From Natrarchaeobaculum sulfurireducens (GTDB lineage: Archaea; Halobacteriota; Halobacteria; Halobacteriales; Natrialbaceae): a stretch of 64,000 nucleotides of DNA. Positions 47,787 to 56,100 of this stretch are shown here, in pieces (the first letter of the stretch is position 1; the number at the start of each line of letters is the position of its first letter). The notes beneath the pieces are model-generated. The model saw nothing but the letters and a program-made list of their open reading frames with translations, ran no database searches and was not told the origin of the DNA. The position numbers and the translations under genes are program-made. The DNA lies in assembly GCF_003430825.1 (NCBI RefSeq), contig NZ_CP024047.1, positions 2,914,001 through 2,978,000 on the forward strand. The letters run 5' to 3'.

Positions 47787-47798
47787 TACAATTGTAAT
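47785..47798. promoter_or_regulatory. Perfect 14-nt palindrome at the tnpB start
   Basis: ATTACAATTGTAAT is its own reverse complement and spans the first bases of the tnpB start and the bases just before it. Its position suggests an operator or a structured translation start that limits nuclease expression. Confidence 0.5.
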
Positions 47799-47880
47799 TA
47801 GGTGCGCTATCTTATGTATCTGTTGGAATATCAGGCCGTGCTATCGTCGGTGGATTGTGTCACTAACTGACGGCGCGTAT

Positions 47881-47900
47881 CCACGGCCTGAAGACCGTGG
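47881..47900. repeat. IS left subterminal hairpin
   Basis: ccacggcctgaagaccgtgg forms a 6-bp stem with an 8-nt loop, the subterminal hairpin expected for recognition by the family's Y1 transposase. The DNA immediately outside (gcattgcgcctgttaac) should contain the insertion target. Confidence 0.55.
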
Positions 47901-48419
47901 CATTGCGCCTGTTAACCTGTAACGGTCAGTCTCGAACTGATTCACACGCTGGTGCCAACGCGTTCTCGACGATCGTTCGTTAGGAAACTCCCACTTATTC
48001 CCGAATGTCGCGGCATGAACGTTCATTCAGCCGAATTCAGCAGTTTGAATCCGAGTTAAATTCGACGAAAGTCAGCGTAAGAACGGTATACCGTCATCCC
48101 CGTTCAAGTAGTTCTCCCTCCAAGCGATGGATGGAGGTCGACGGGCAGACCCCACCGAGGCACCCAACGCCTGTTCCCGTGACTTCCAGCAATCCCACCA
48201 CAGCACCCTTCCCCCCACCATTGCCATACCGTTCCGACGCGGGCGCCGCTGCACCCGCTCGCGTCACACCCTGCGGTTCTGGCACTCGAGGCGCGATTTC
48301 GCGCCTCGGATGGATTTCTCACTGAACGGTAGTTCCTGACTCGAGTGGCTCGTCCGACCGCGAGCGATGCGTTGGACGACTCCTACACGGGACGGTCCAT
48401 CAGCTGTCTTCTAATCGAG
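47901..48419. other. Intergenic region with a 9-bp-stem hairpin, no gene seen
   Basis: About 500 bp between the IS and the folate gene. It contains the hairpin gaggcgcga/tcgcgcctc near 48289-48309 and several competing short frames on both strands. No domain or RNA family is recognised. A stable transcript is possible because of the hairpin and the C/G-rich blocks, but I cannot support one. Confidence 0.4.
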
Positions 48420-49139
48420 TCACCGTTCATCCAGTCGCCGTTCAGCGAGTCGCTCGAGTATCGGTATCTCCCCGAGACGGTCGTCCGTAAGCAAGTCCCA
48501 GTCGATGCCATCGGGACGGTCGCCGCGGTCGGGCCGACGGACTGCTTCAGGCGTGACGATCAGGTCCATCGGGACGTCGTGGTCGTCGATGTCGACCGGC
48601 TCGTCGAGCACCTGGCGTTCGTGGACAGTCGTCGCGACCGGTGTCGTCTCGTCGACGAGGCCGAGGTCACGAAGGATGGCGTACTCGAGGTCGCTGTAGC
48701 CCTCGCCTTTCCCAATTCGCGCGCCGTCGTCGGTTACGGCGACGCTCCCGGAGACGATCAGGTCGATCGACTCGACGGCGTCGGGGCCGAGTTGCTCGCC
48801 GTGGGTCGACGAGCCGGAGACCGTCGTCGCCGCGTCGTAGTCGGCGAGTTCGTCGGGATCGAGTTTCAGAAAACACCGTTCGTCGGCGAGCCGCGGAACG
48901 GCCATGTAGACCGTCTTGCCGTCGCGAAGTGCACGCCGCCGGACCGGGAGCTGTGGGGCGTCGGGGTTCGCCTTGATCGTCTCGGCTGCCTGCCACTCGG
49001 GCTGGTCGGCCAGCCGGTCGGCAGCGGCCGACGCGTCCTCGAAATTCGGAATCCGACCGTGTGGCGGGAACGGGAACCGAGCGACGCCGCTGTCTTCGAG
49101 GTCGTCCCAGACGTGTTCACGGATCTCCTGTTTGTCCAT
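48420..49139 (-). CDS. 5-formyltetrahydrofolate cyclo-ligase family protein
   Basis: A 239-residue protein of the 5-FTHF cyclo-ligase fold. The motifs are KANPDAPQLPVRRRALRDGK near the N-terminus, SGSVAVTDDGARIGKGEGYS (the substrate and nucleotide loop, G-x-G-x-G-Y-x-D) and ATTVHERQVLDEPVDIDDHD, ending with VPMDLIVTPEAV. Haloarchaea use tetrahydrofolate, so a real folate role is plausible, although relatives act in thiamine metabolism. ATG 49139 is chosen (MDKQEIREHVWDDLED); a TTG start at 49172 would overlap the moaB stop. Confidence 0.87.
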   Translation of the reverse strand: MDKQEIREHVWDDLEDSGVARFPFPPHGRIPNFEDASAAADRLADQPEWQAAETIKANPDAPQLPVRRRALRDGKTVYMAVPRLADERCFLKLDPDELADYDAATTVSGSSTHGEQLGPDAVESIDLIVSGSVAVTDDGARIGKGEGYSDLEYAILRDLGLVDETTPVATTVHERQVLDEPVDIDDHDVPMDLIVTPEAVRRPDRGDRPDGIDWDLLTDDRLGEIPILERLAERRLDER

Positions 49140-49168
49140 CTCGAGGTCGCGTTGGTGCCGGATTCCAT

Positions 49169-49687
49169 TCAAGGTTCGTCTTCGTCGGTGCCGCCGTTGG
49201 CGAGCGTCGCCAGCCTCGGCGCTTCGGGAACGATGATCGCGTCGCAGGCCAGTCGGGTCGCAGTCTCATCGTTCGGCAGACAGAAGACGGGAACGCCGTC
49301 GACGATGCCGCCGAGCGCTCGACTGCTCACCACCTCGGTCCCAATCTCGCTGTAAGAGAGTTCGTGAAACAGGTTGAGAAAGGCGGGCAGTTCCTTCTGA
49401 ACGAGCGGCCGGACGGCCTCGAGCGTCGCATCCCGCGGTTCGACGCCAGTTCCGCCGGTGGTGACGATGAGGTCGGTGTCGTCACGGTCGACGAGTCTCG
49501 AGACCTTCGCCTGTACGTTGTCGTGAGTTCGTGCAATGAGTTCTCGCGTGACAACCTCGTGACCCGCCTCCTCGAACGACGTGACGATCGCCGCTCCCGC
49601 ATCGTCTTCTTCGATCGTCGACTCCGAAGAGATGGTGACGATCGCAACGCCGACCGTCTCGAGCGTGCCGCGGTCGCGTCCAACCAT
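49169..49687 (-). CDS. Molybdopterin adenylyltransferase-like protein (MogA/MoaB)
   Basis: A 172-residue MoCF-domain protein that acts in molybdenum cofactor synthesis. The signature TDLIVTTGGTGVEPRDATLE is followed by HELSYSEIGTEVVSSRALGG, and VPVFCLPNDETATRLACDAI carries the cofactor loop. The start is ATG 49687 (MVGRDRGTLETVGVAIVTIS). It is upstream of, and probably co-transcribed with, the cyclo-ligase gene. Confidence 0.92.
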   Translation of the reverse strand: MVGRDRGTLETVGVAIVTISSESTIEEDDAGAAIVTSFEEAGHEVVTRELIARTHDNVQAKVSRLVDRDDTDLIVTTGGTGVEPRDATLEAVRPLVQKELPAFLNLFHELSYSEIGTEVVSSRALGGIVDGVPVFCLPNDETATRLACDAIIVPEAPRLATLANGGTDEDEP

Positions 49688-49816
49688 GTGAACAGTCCAT
49701 CGTGCCGGCATAAAAACGCCACCCGATCTATCGAAGATGTCGACGATTGTCGACGTTTACTTCGACACGTTGCCCGTATCATCACCATTTTATATCGAGT
49801 ACCCGTTGGCCCGGAT

Positions 49817-50842
49817 ATGCAAGCGGTCAAGATCACGGAACACGGAGACACGGACGTCATCGAGTACGGCGAGTATCCCGACCCCGAAGTCGGCCGCGAC
49901 GAAGTTCTCGTCGACGTGAAAGCCGCCGCACTCAACCATCTCGACATCTGGACCCGCCGTGGGCTCCCGACGCTCGACCTCGAGATGCCACACATCCCCG
50001 GCAGCGACGGAGCCGGCGTCGTCGCCGAGGTCGGCGAAGACGTCACCCGCTTCGAGGAGGGCGACCACGTAGCGCTGTCGGCCGGCGTCGGCGACCTCCG
50101 GATGGACGATCCGACGCTCGATCCTCGCTATCACATCATCGGCGAGCACGTTCCCGGCATCCACGCCGAGTACGCCGCTATCAACGAGGACAACCTCATC
50201 CCCGTCCCCGAGCACGTCGACTGGACCATCGCCGGCTCGAGCTGTCTCGTCTTCCAGACCGCCTGGCGGATGCTGATCGACCGCGCGGACCTCGAGGCTG
50301 GTGAAAAAGTGCTCGTCCTCGGTGCCAGCGGCGGCGTTGGCCACGCGGCGCTCCAGATCGCCGACTACGCGGGCGCGGAGGTGTACGCAACCGGCAGCAG
50401 TGAAGAGAAACTCGAGTACGCCAAAGAACACGGCGCTGACCACGTCTGTAACTACGAGGAAGAAGACTTCGCGAAGTGGGTCCGCTCGGAGACCGATGGC
50501 CGCGGCGTCGACGTCGTCGTCGAACACGTCGGTGCCCCGACCTGGCGCGATTCGATCAAGAGCCTCGCGAAAGGCGGCCGATTGGTGACCTGCGGTGGCA
50601 CCGGCGGTGGCAACCCCGAGACCGACATCCCGCGGATCTTCTGGAACCAACTCGAGATCATCGGCTCGACGATGGCGACACCCGAGCAGGTCGACGACGT
50701 GATGGAACTCGTCTGGGACGGCACCTTCGAGCCAGCCATCCGCGAGGAGTTGCCGATGAGCGAGAGCGCTCGCGCTCACGAAATCATCGAGAACCGCGAG
50801 GGCTTCGGGAAGGTCGTCGTTCGGCCAGACAGCGAACTCTAG
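49817..50842 (+). CDS. MDR-superfamily oxidoreductase (zinc-type alcohol dehydrogenase-like)
   Basis: A 341-residue medium-chain dehydrogenase/reductase. The GroES-like N-terminal domain includes LNHLDIWTRRGLPTLDLEMP and HIPGSDGAGVVAEVGEDVTR. The Rossmann domain has VLVLGASGGVGHAALQIADY. The usual catalytic-zinc Cys at the G-x-D site and the structural four-Cys lobe are not evident, so it may be a quinone-reductase-like, zinc-free member. Substrate unknown. The ATG follows ttttatatcg about 27 nt upstream, a good leaderless promoter. Confidence 0.88.
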   Translation: MQAVKITEHGDTDVIEYGEYPDPEVGRDEVLVDVKAAALNHLDIWTRRGLPTLDLEMPHIPGSDGAGVVAEVGEDVTRFEEGDHVALSAGVGDLRMDDPTLDPRYHIIGEHVPGIHAEYAAINEDNLIPVPEHVDWTIAGSSCLVFQTAWRMLIDRADLEAGEKVLVLGASGGVGHAALQIADYAGAEVYATGSSEEKLEYAKEHGADHVCNYEEEDFAKWVRSETDGRGVDVVVEHVGAPTWRDSIKSLAKGGRLVTCGGTGGGNPETDIPRIFWNQLEIIGSTMATPEQVDDVMELVWDGTFEPAIREELPMSESARAHEIIENREGFGKVVVRPDSEL

Positions 50843-51010
50843 ACGAGCGGAACCGGTTTCGACGACGACAATCGACGGGGCGAACCGCTTCTGACGCTGT
50901 CGGTCAGGCGTCGCTGACGAATTCGTCGTGCGTCCAGTGAATTCTCAGCACAGGCCCGTTCGACAGTAAGAACCGTGAGTGCTTTGACGACGCGGTCGTA
51001 ACGTCCGTTC

Positions 51011-51316
51011 GTGAGCTCGAGTGACGACGGCGGCTACGTCCACGATCCGTCGGCTTTCGACGAAGACGGGACCCGTCAAGAAGAGGGCGACGACGACTGG
51101 GTCGACGATCCAGCCCACCCCACGACGGCCGATCGGGAGTTCGACTGGCGAGGGTGGACCCTCGTCGGCGTCATCGTCTTTGCGTTCATCGTCGCGCCGG
51201 TCGCAATCGTTCTGTGGCCACCGGACGTCGGCTACCTGTTCGCGCTGTTAATCCTCCCGCTAGTTCCGGCCGTACTGCTCGCGATTACCGCAGTCTGGGC
51301 GACGACGCGTCCCTGA
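51011..51316 (+). CDS. Two-helix haloarchaeal membrane protein
   Basis: A 101-residue protein from GTG 51011. An acidic N-terminal half (DDGGYVHDPSAFDEDGTRQE) leads to W-rich REFDWRGWTLVGVIVFAFIV and a second helix FALLILPLVPAVLLAITAVW. The layout matches a small haloarchaeal family I think is DUF7322. No function is known. It stands alone between the MDR gene and the Gln-rich gene. Confidence 0.72.
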   Translation: MSSSDDGGYVHDPSAFDEDGTRQEEGDDDWVDDPAHPTTADREFDWRGWTLVGVIVFAFIVAPVAIVLWPPDVGYLFALLILPLVPAVLLAITAVWATTRP

Positions 51317-51631
51317 CTGGTCGAATCTGAGTATCGCGGACGGCTCCAACTCGATAGCGACTGCACCGTCTCTCGAGGCGGGTGAAGCCGGACGACTCGA
51401 GTGCGTCGATCGTATCAAAACCACTGGAGTACTGGTTATCCCATAATTCCGACGCACCACACACCGGTATTATATTCCCGTCCGTGGTCGGCAACAGTGG
51501 GTCTTCCAGAGCCCAATTGGAGCGTTACGGACGACACGACGGACGAGCGGACAGACTGCGAGTGGCCACCCAAGAGTCACCACTGTCACACCGCCCCAGA
51601 CAGCATCCGCGTGCGAGGAGAGAACCTACCC
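51317..51631. promoter_or_regulatory. Promoter region of the Gln-rich gene, with an alternative GTG start
   Basis: A TATA-like tattatattc lies at about 51469-51478. A leaderless transcript from it would begin near 51497, where an in-frame GTG would add 45 residues to the Gln-rich protein. Otherwise the same promoter gives a leader of about 135 nt, with gaggag about 12 nt before ATG 51632. The extra residues (MGLPEPNWSVTDDTTDERTD) do not look strongly coding. Confidence 0.45.
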
Positions 51632-52507
51632 ATGAGCAGACAACAGCGACAGCCACGACAGCACGAACAGCAACACCAACAGCAACCCCAAGCGCAACAA
51701 CAGCCACAACAACAACAACGAGAATCCCAGCAGCAACAGCCACAACAGCAGGGCTTCCAGCAGCAACAACCACAACAGCAGCAGCCACAACAGCAGGGCT
51801 TCCAGCAGCAACAACCACAACAGCAGCAGCCACAACAGCAGGGCTTCCAGCAGCAACAACCACAACAGCAGCAACAGCCATCACAGCAGCAACCACGACA
51901 ACAACAACCACAGCACCAACAGCACCAACAGCACCAACAGCAGCAACCACGACAACAACAACCACAGCACCAACAGCACCAACAGCAGCAACCACGACAA
52001 CAACAGCAGATACCGCAGTCTCAACAGTCCCAGGGAGAACTTCAGCCACATCAACAACAGCAGATGCAGCCCGGACGCGGCCGACGACAGCAACCACAGC
52101 ACCAGCAGTTCGGGGGCGGTTCCGGAACGTCGATAGGACAGCAGTTCTCCCAGACAGTGCCACAGCAGATTCAGTCGGCCATCGAGGATCTGGACCGACT
52201 TGAGTCGGTTGCCGAGTTCGCAGACACCCAGGCGACGCGTCGGGGTGACGAGTACGCCGCTGGGATTGCAGATGCGCTGAAAGACGTCGCACATCTCCAG
52301 AAGGAGTTCATGATCGAAGAGAACCCACTCACCCAGGAGTTCAGTCAGTGCAGCCAGCAGCTCCTCCAGCAGGGAAGCCAACAGCTCCAGCAGTACCAGC
52401 AACCGGAGATGCAAGAGCTGGCCGACACGGCCGGTCGAGCCCTCGAGTCGGTCACCAGCGGCATCCAGTCGATGCCGACCGGCGGACATCAGCAGGGCCA
52501 GCGGTAA
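51632..52507 (+). CDS. Glutamine-rich low-complexity protein with a helical C-terminal domain
   Basis: A 291-residue protein. Residues 1 to about 160 are dominated by Gln with Pro, His, Arg, Gly and Phe, almost without acidic residues, which is extreme for a haloarchaeon. Three exact 15-residue blocks (GFQQQQPQQQQPQQQ-type) are followed by H/R-rich blocks (PRQQQPQHQQHQQ). After the linker FGGGSGTSIGQQFSQTVPQQ, residues about 165-291 form an alpha-helical domain (SAIEDLDRLESVAEFADTQA, YAAGIADALKDVAHLQKEFM). There is no signal or membrane segment. The composition resembles prion-like or phase-separating domains; function is unknown. Confidence 0.82.
   Translation: MSRQQRQPRQHEQQHQQQPQAQQQPQQQQRESQQQQPQQQGFQQQQPQQQQPQQQGFQQQQPQQQQPQQQGFQQQQPQQQQQPSQQQPRQQQPQHQQHQQHQQQQPRQQQPQHQQHQQQQPRQQQQIPQSQQSQGELQPHQQQQMQPGRGRRQQPQHQQFGGGSGTSIGQQFSQTVPQQIQSAIEDLDRLESVAEFADTQATRRGDEYAAGIADALKDVAHLQKEFMIEENPLTQEFSQCSQQLLQQGSQQLQQYQQPEMQELADTAGRALESVTSGIQSMPTGGHQQGQR
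51751..51885 (+). repeat. Tandem 45-bp repeats in the Gln-rich gene
   Basis: The marker gggcttccag recurs at 51751, 51796 and 51841, a 45-bp period. The intervening CAG/CAA/CCA codons are nearly identical between units. Further 30-40-bp units of another type (ccacgacaacaacaaccaca) follow near 51892-52010. Slippage would change length in steps of 15 codons without frameshift. Confidence 0.85.
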
Positions 52508-52634
52508 CGACCGTCGGACCATCAGACGTATTTTTCGAGAGAACAGCGTCTACCGATAGTGCTCACGTCGTCCACGTCGGGGCCGGTCGCCGTCGCTCGA
52601 AGCGGGCTTTACCGGTCGAAAAAAGCCGATCCAG

Positions 52635-52949
52635 CTAGGCCCGTGATTCGAGTGCCGACTCGAGACGATCGAGGACGTCGGTCCCGTGGGCGACGTCCGC
52701 GTCCGGTGCGTTGTCGGCGAGATAGTCCGAGAGCGCGGCGGCAAGTTCGGTCGCCTGTCGGCCGGTGAACGTCCCTGACTCGTCGCCCGACTCGAGCGCC
52801 TCGAACGCCTCGATCGCCCACTCCGGTGGCGTTTCGTTGGCGTCGATGGCGTCGTCGATTCGGGTCGCGAGTACGTGATGGACGGTCCACTGCTCGTCTC
52901 TGGAGAGCGTCACTTCGTGCGTCTCGGTTTCCGATGATGGGGAACTCAT
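52635..52949 (-). CDS. DUF7853-like haloarchaeal protein
   Basis: A 104-residue soluble acidic protein (MSSPSSETETHEVTLSRDEQ). The helical core WTVHHVLATRIDDAIDANET and FTGRQATELAAALSDYLADN match a haloarchaea-restricted family that I believe is DUF7853. No catalytic motif is seen. It is convergent with the Gln-rich gene. ATG 52949 follows a usual promoter gap; the frame to 52982 adds eleven unconvincing residues. Confidence 0.75.
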   Translation of the reverse strand: MSSPSSETETHEVTLSRDEQWTVHHVLATRIDDAIDANETPPEWAIEAFEALESGDESGTFTGRQATELAAALSDYLADNAPDADVAHGTDVLDRLESALESRA

Positions 52950-53155
52950 TTCGTCACACGGACCGATTCCGTCGGTCCTCACCCGACACTACGATGCACG
53001 GGATAATAAGCCTTGTTGCATGATACCACTTACCATTCCGAGGTGAGAGAACCCAGTTGCGGATCGGAAGCGGCGAGAACAGGCCGACTGGAGTGCATCG
53101 ACACGGTGGTAGCTGTGGCCTCGAGACAGCGATACCAGGTGGCGTTGCGTTACCA

Positions 53156-53716
53156 TTACCGAGTGTCACGTCGCATCGCGATTTCGAACCACGGACAGAG
53201 TCGGAGCTGGCGGTACCACTCGGGGTTCGTGTGCAGTCGCTCGTAGGGAGCCCACAGAAGTCCGGCTACCTCCTCCTCGTTTGGCTCGAGTGATGGATTT
53301 GACAGCGTCAGTTTGAGAACGGTACACACCTCGTGTTCGACGCCTTCGTTCTCGAAGTACCGTTTGTATTCGAAGCGGTCGGTCAGCCGGAGGTCGTCGT
53401 ACTGGTCGGGCGTGATTCCCAGTTCCTCCTCGAGGCGCTCGCGGGTAGCCGTCTTCTGGCTCTGGCCTTCGACAGGGTGGGAAGCAACAGTGCCGTCCCA
53501 GTAGGTCCCCCAGAGGCGTTTTTCGGGTGCTCGCTGGGCGAGCAGAACGTTGTCCTCGTCGTCGAAAACGAGCGCCGTAAACGCGCGGTGGCGGATGCCG
53601 TCGCCCGTGTGGGCCTCGAGGCGGTTGACGACCTCGAGTGCGGTGTCGCGTTCGTCGACTGCAATGACGTTCTGGCGTGCGTTTTCGTGGGCGAGATCGC
53701 CCTCTTGCGTTTGCAT
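53156..53716 (-). CDS. idi: Type I isopentenyl-diphosphate isomerase-like Nudix protein
   Basis: A 186-residue Nudix-fold protein in the IPP isomerase family. HRAFTALVFDDEDNVLLAQR opens the domain, TATRERLEEELGI is the modified Nudix helix, and GVEHEVCTVLKL carries the Glu pair that binds metal and acts in catalysis. The catalytic Cys loop, NSVCGHP in E. coli, reads GTVASHP here, so the Cys position is Ala. A role in IPP/DMAPP interconversion is thus uncertain. The start at 53716 (MQTQEGDLAHENARQ) is chosen over a longer non-conserved frame. Divergent from uspA. Confidence 0.82.
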   Translation of the reverse strand: MQTQEGDLAHENARQNVIAVDERDTALEVVNRLEAHTGDGIRHRAFTALVFDDEDNVLLAQRAPEKRLWGTYWDGTVASHPVEGQSQKTATRERLEEELGITPDQYDDLRLTDRFEYKRYFENEGVEHEVCTVLKLTLSNPSLEPNEEEVAGLLWAPYERLHTNPEWYRQLRLCPWFEIAMRRDTR

Positions 53717-53850
53717 ACGCCTACCCTCAGCGCGATTCGTCAAACCAGTACCGCCTACGAGCGAAGACGGCGTCGTCGAGAAAGACTGCAGAAAAGGGAG
53801 GGGGCTCGAGAGCCGTAGTCCTAATAGGTGCCACGGCGCAAGAAGGTGAT

Positions 53851-54315
53851 ATGGCAATCGTCGCGGCAATCGACGGCTCCGATCGAGCGGTCGCAGTCAT
53901 CGAACAGGCGAACGACCTGGCCGAACACTACGACGTCGACTTACACATCGCCCACGTGGGCGATCCCACGGTCGACTTCAGGGAGGACTTTACGGACGTT
54001 TCGGAAGACGCGCTGAGAGCCCACGCGGGGCGGTGGTCCGAGCGAGTCGTCGAGGAAGTCCAGGAGTCGGCCTCCGAAATCGCAGCCGAAGCCGCAGCAC
54101 AGGTAGACGGCCTCGAGACGTACGAGACGATCGGGTTAGTCGGTGATGCCGCCGAGGTCATCCGCCGATACGCCGAAGAACACGACGCCGAGTACATCGT
54201 TGTCAGCGGCCGCAAACGTCGTCCCCTCGGACAGGCGCTGTTCGGGAGCGTCACCCAGTCGTTGTTGTTGAACGCGAACTGTCCCGTCGTTGCAGTCCCC
54301 CAGGACCTCGAGTAG
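53851..54315 (+). CDS. Universal stress protein (UspA family)
   Basis: A 154-residue single Usp domain. MAIVAAIDGSDRAVAVIEQA holds the N-terminal strand and conserved Asp. The ATP-binding loop is in VVSGRKRRPLGQALFGSVTQ, matching G-x2-G-x9-G-(S/T), and the fold ends SLLLNANCPVVAVP. The start at 53851 is preceded by gaaggtgat. Stress-related small proteins of this kind are abundant in haloarchaea, and no specific partner is indicated. Confidence 0.92.
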   Translation: MAIVAAIDGSDRAVAVIEQANDLAEHYDVDLHIAHVGDPTVDFREDFTDVSEDALRAHAGRWSERVVEEVQESASEIAAEAAAQVDGLETYETIGLVGDAAEVIRRYAEEHDAEYIVVSGRKRRPLGQALFGSVTQSLLLNANCPVVAVPQDLE

Positions 54316-54510
54316 GCGGACCGGATTGTCGGTGAGATACCCCCTTTCGGGGCCATGGAGGCCGGGTTCGGACGATCACTGTGCCAGCGACAGGCCCAGA
54401 AATCAACTGCTTCCCGCTGTATTCGGGCGCTACGTCCGATTGGTGTGACCGACATACAGCCGTACGTTACGATAACTTAACCCGTCGCTCGCGCAGGAAA
54501 CCGCAAACAG

Positions 54511-55611
54511 ATGCTCCAGCGATCCACTCACTCCGCCCGATCAGCTATAGGTGCTGGCGTCGGGAACGCCCGAACGATGGCCGGAGCCGATTCCGGCCTG
54601 ACCGTGACCGCCGTCGATACGATCCAGGCGATCGATCGAACCCGGTGGAACGAAGTCGTCGATCGATGTGATCTCGCGACCGTATTCCACCGTTATGAGT
54701 GGCTCGAGGCGATCGAACGTGGACTCGGGTACCCAGCCAGGCACATCCTCGTAGAGAAGGATACGAACCTGATTGGGCTGTTTCCGAACTTTATCGTGGG
54801 CATTCCGAAGACGCCGTTCGATCGACTCACGTCGATCTACCCGGGGTTTGGAGGTCCGCTGCTCTCGACCGACGTCGCCGAGGCACTCTCGCATCTGATC
54901 GAGGGGATTCCCGACCTGTGTGCCGGGCGCACGATCGTCCACGAGATCCGGGCATCCAACACGAACTTCCTTCGGTACAACGATCCGCTCGAGACCGAAG
55001 GGTACGACTCGAGCCGAGCTGGCGGTCGGTTCCTGCTCAACCTCGCGAGGGGATACGATGTGATCTTCGAGGAGATGGACAGCTCGAGGCGGCGGGCGAT
55101 CCGACGTGGACGGGACCACGACCACGAGATCGACGACGTCGAGCCATCGCGGGCGAACCTGCGGCGATTCTACGAGGGGTATCGGACGCGAATGGAGCAC
55201 ATCGACGGGACGGTCTATCCGTTCGACTTCTTCGATCATCTGCGGCCGATGGCCGACCGGCTCGTGCTCGTCTCGTTGACGATCGACGGCGAGTACGCCG
55301 GGGGCTTTCTCGCGCTGTGTAACGATGAGCAGTCGACGGTCCACGGCTTCTTCGCTGGCGTCCCCTCGGCGTACTTCGAGTATCACGCCTCCGAGCTGGT
55401 GTACGATTACCTCTTTCGGTGGGGGATCGACAACGGCTACGAGCGGTACGATTTCGGTGGCTCGGGTGCGAACTTCGAGGACGGTGCATTCCGCTTCAAA
55501 GAGAAGTTCGGCGGTCGGCTCGTCCCCAACCTCTACTGGGAACGCGCCACGAGCCCCGCCTGGCGACTGGTGAAAACCGGACGCTCGCTGTACTGGCGCT
55601 ACGCGAACTGA
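54511..55611 (+). CDS. FemAB/GNAT-like acyltransferase
   Basis: A 366-residue protein with two tandem GNAT-like folds as in FemAB proteins. VFHRYEWLEAIERGLGYPAR and LFPNFIVGIPKTPFDRLTSI lie in the first. YDVIFEEMDSSRRRAIRRGR, DHLRPMADRLVLVSLTIDGE and YASELVYDYLFRWGID-type residues lie in the second, with the late motif DFGGSGANFEDGAFRFKEKF. Bacterial relatives add amino acids to peptidoglycan; archaea lack that, so polysaccharide or peptide acylation is a guess. The promoter ataacttaacc supports ATG 54511 over ATG 54577. Confidence 0.82.
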   Translation: MLQRSTHSARSAIGAGVGNARTMAGADSGLTVTAVDTIQAIDRTRWNEVVDRCDLATVFHRYEWLEAIERGLGYPARHILVEKDTNLIGLFPNFIVGIPKTPFDRLTSIYPGFGGPLLSTDVAEALSHLIEGIPDLCAGRTIVHEIRASNTNFLRYNDPLETEGYDSSRAGGRFLLNLARGYDVIFEEMDSSRRRAIRRGRDHDHEIDDVEPSRANLRRFYEGYRTRMEHIDGTVYPFDFFDHLRPMADRLVLVSLTIDGEYAGGFLALCNDEQSTVHGFFAGVPSAYFEYHASELVYDYLFRWGIDNGYERYDFGGSGANFEDGAFRFKEKFGGRLVPNLYWERATSPAWRLVKTGRSLYWRYAN

Positions 55612-55650
55612 GACACCGGTCGGGCCATCGGTCGATCACTGATCGTGCGA

Positions 55651-56064
55651 TCAGCCGAGTTCCTCGTCGAGGATGAGTCTGGTCTTGGTGCTCACGACCT
55701 CTTCTTGCTCTCGAGCCTGCGTGATGAGGTCGTTCACCCCGCGCGTGTCGGCAGCGTCGACGACCAACACGACGTCCTGTTCGCCCGAGACCATCCAGAC
55801 GAAGTCGACTTCTTCCCACTCGGCCATGCGCTCGGCGATCCGCTTGGTATCGACGTCGACCGCGACGCTGACCTCGATCATCGATTTGACGTTGCCCGTC
55901 CGCGTCGAAATGGTAAAGCGTTCGATGACCTCGTCGTCCATCATCCGCTCGACGCGGTTGCGGACGGTCCCCTCGCTTGTCCCGACCTCGTCTGCGATCT
56001 CCGTATACGGCGTTCGTGCGTCTCGCCGGAGAATATCCAGTATCTGTCGGTCCAGCTCGTCCAT
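55651..56064 (-). CDS. Lrp/AsnC-family transcriptional regulator
   Basis: A 137-residue regulator with an N-terminal HTH (MDELDRQILDILRRDARTPY, TEIADEVGTSEGTVRNRVER) and a C-terminal RAM ligand domain (VDTKRIAERMAEWEEVDFVW, SGEQDVVLVVDAADTRGVND). It is divergent from carA with a 15-nt inverted repeat between them, which suggests autoregulation and control of the glutamine-dependent carA gene. Lrp proteins sense amino acids, and the effector here is not visible. Confidence 0.92.
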   Translation of the reverse strand: MDELDRQILDILRRDARTPYTEIADEVGTSEGTVRNRVERMMDDEVIERFTISTRTGNVKSMIEVSVAVDVDTKRIAERMAEWEEVDFVWMVSGEQDVVLVVDAADTRGVNDLITQAREQEEVVSTKTRLILDEELG

Positions 56065-56100
56065 GGAGATGCGTGAGTACCACCGACAACCACTTACCGA

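Noticed and set aside
48020-48345. Possible structured RNA (SRP RNA or RNase P RNA) in the gap before the folate gene.
   Set aside because: There is a strong GC hairpin, but the conserved SRP helix 8 and RNase P core sequences are not present on either strand as far as I can see.
51525-52292. Long minus-strand frame opposite the Gln-rich gene, rich in Val and Ala.
   Set aside because: It is the mirror of the CAG/CAA/CCA repeats and has no plausible domain or promoter.
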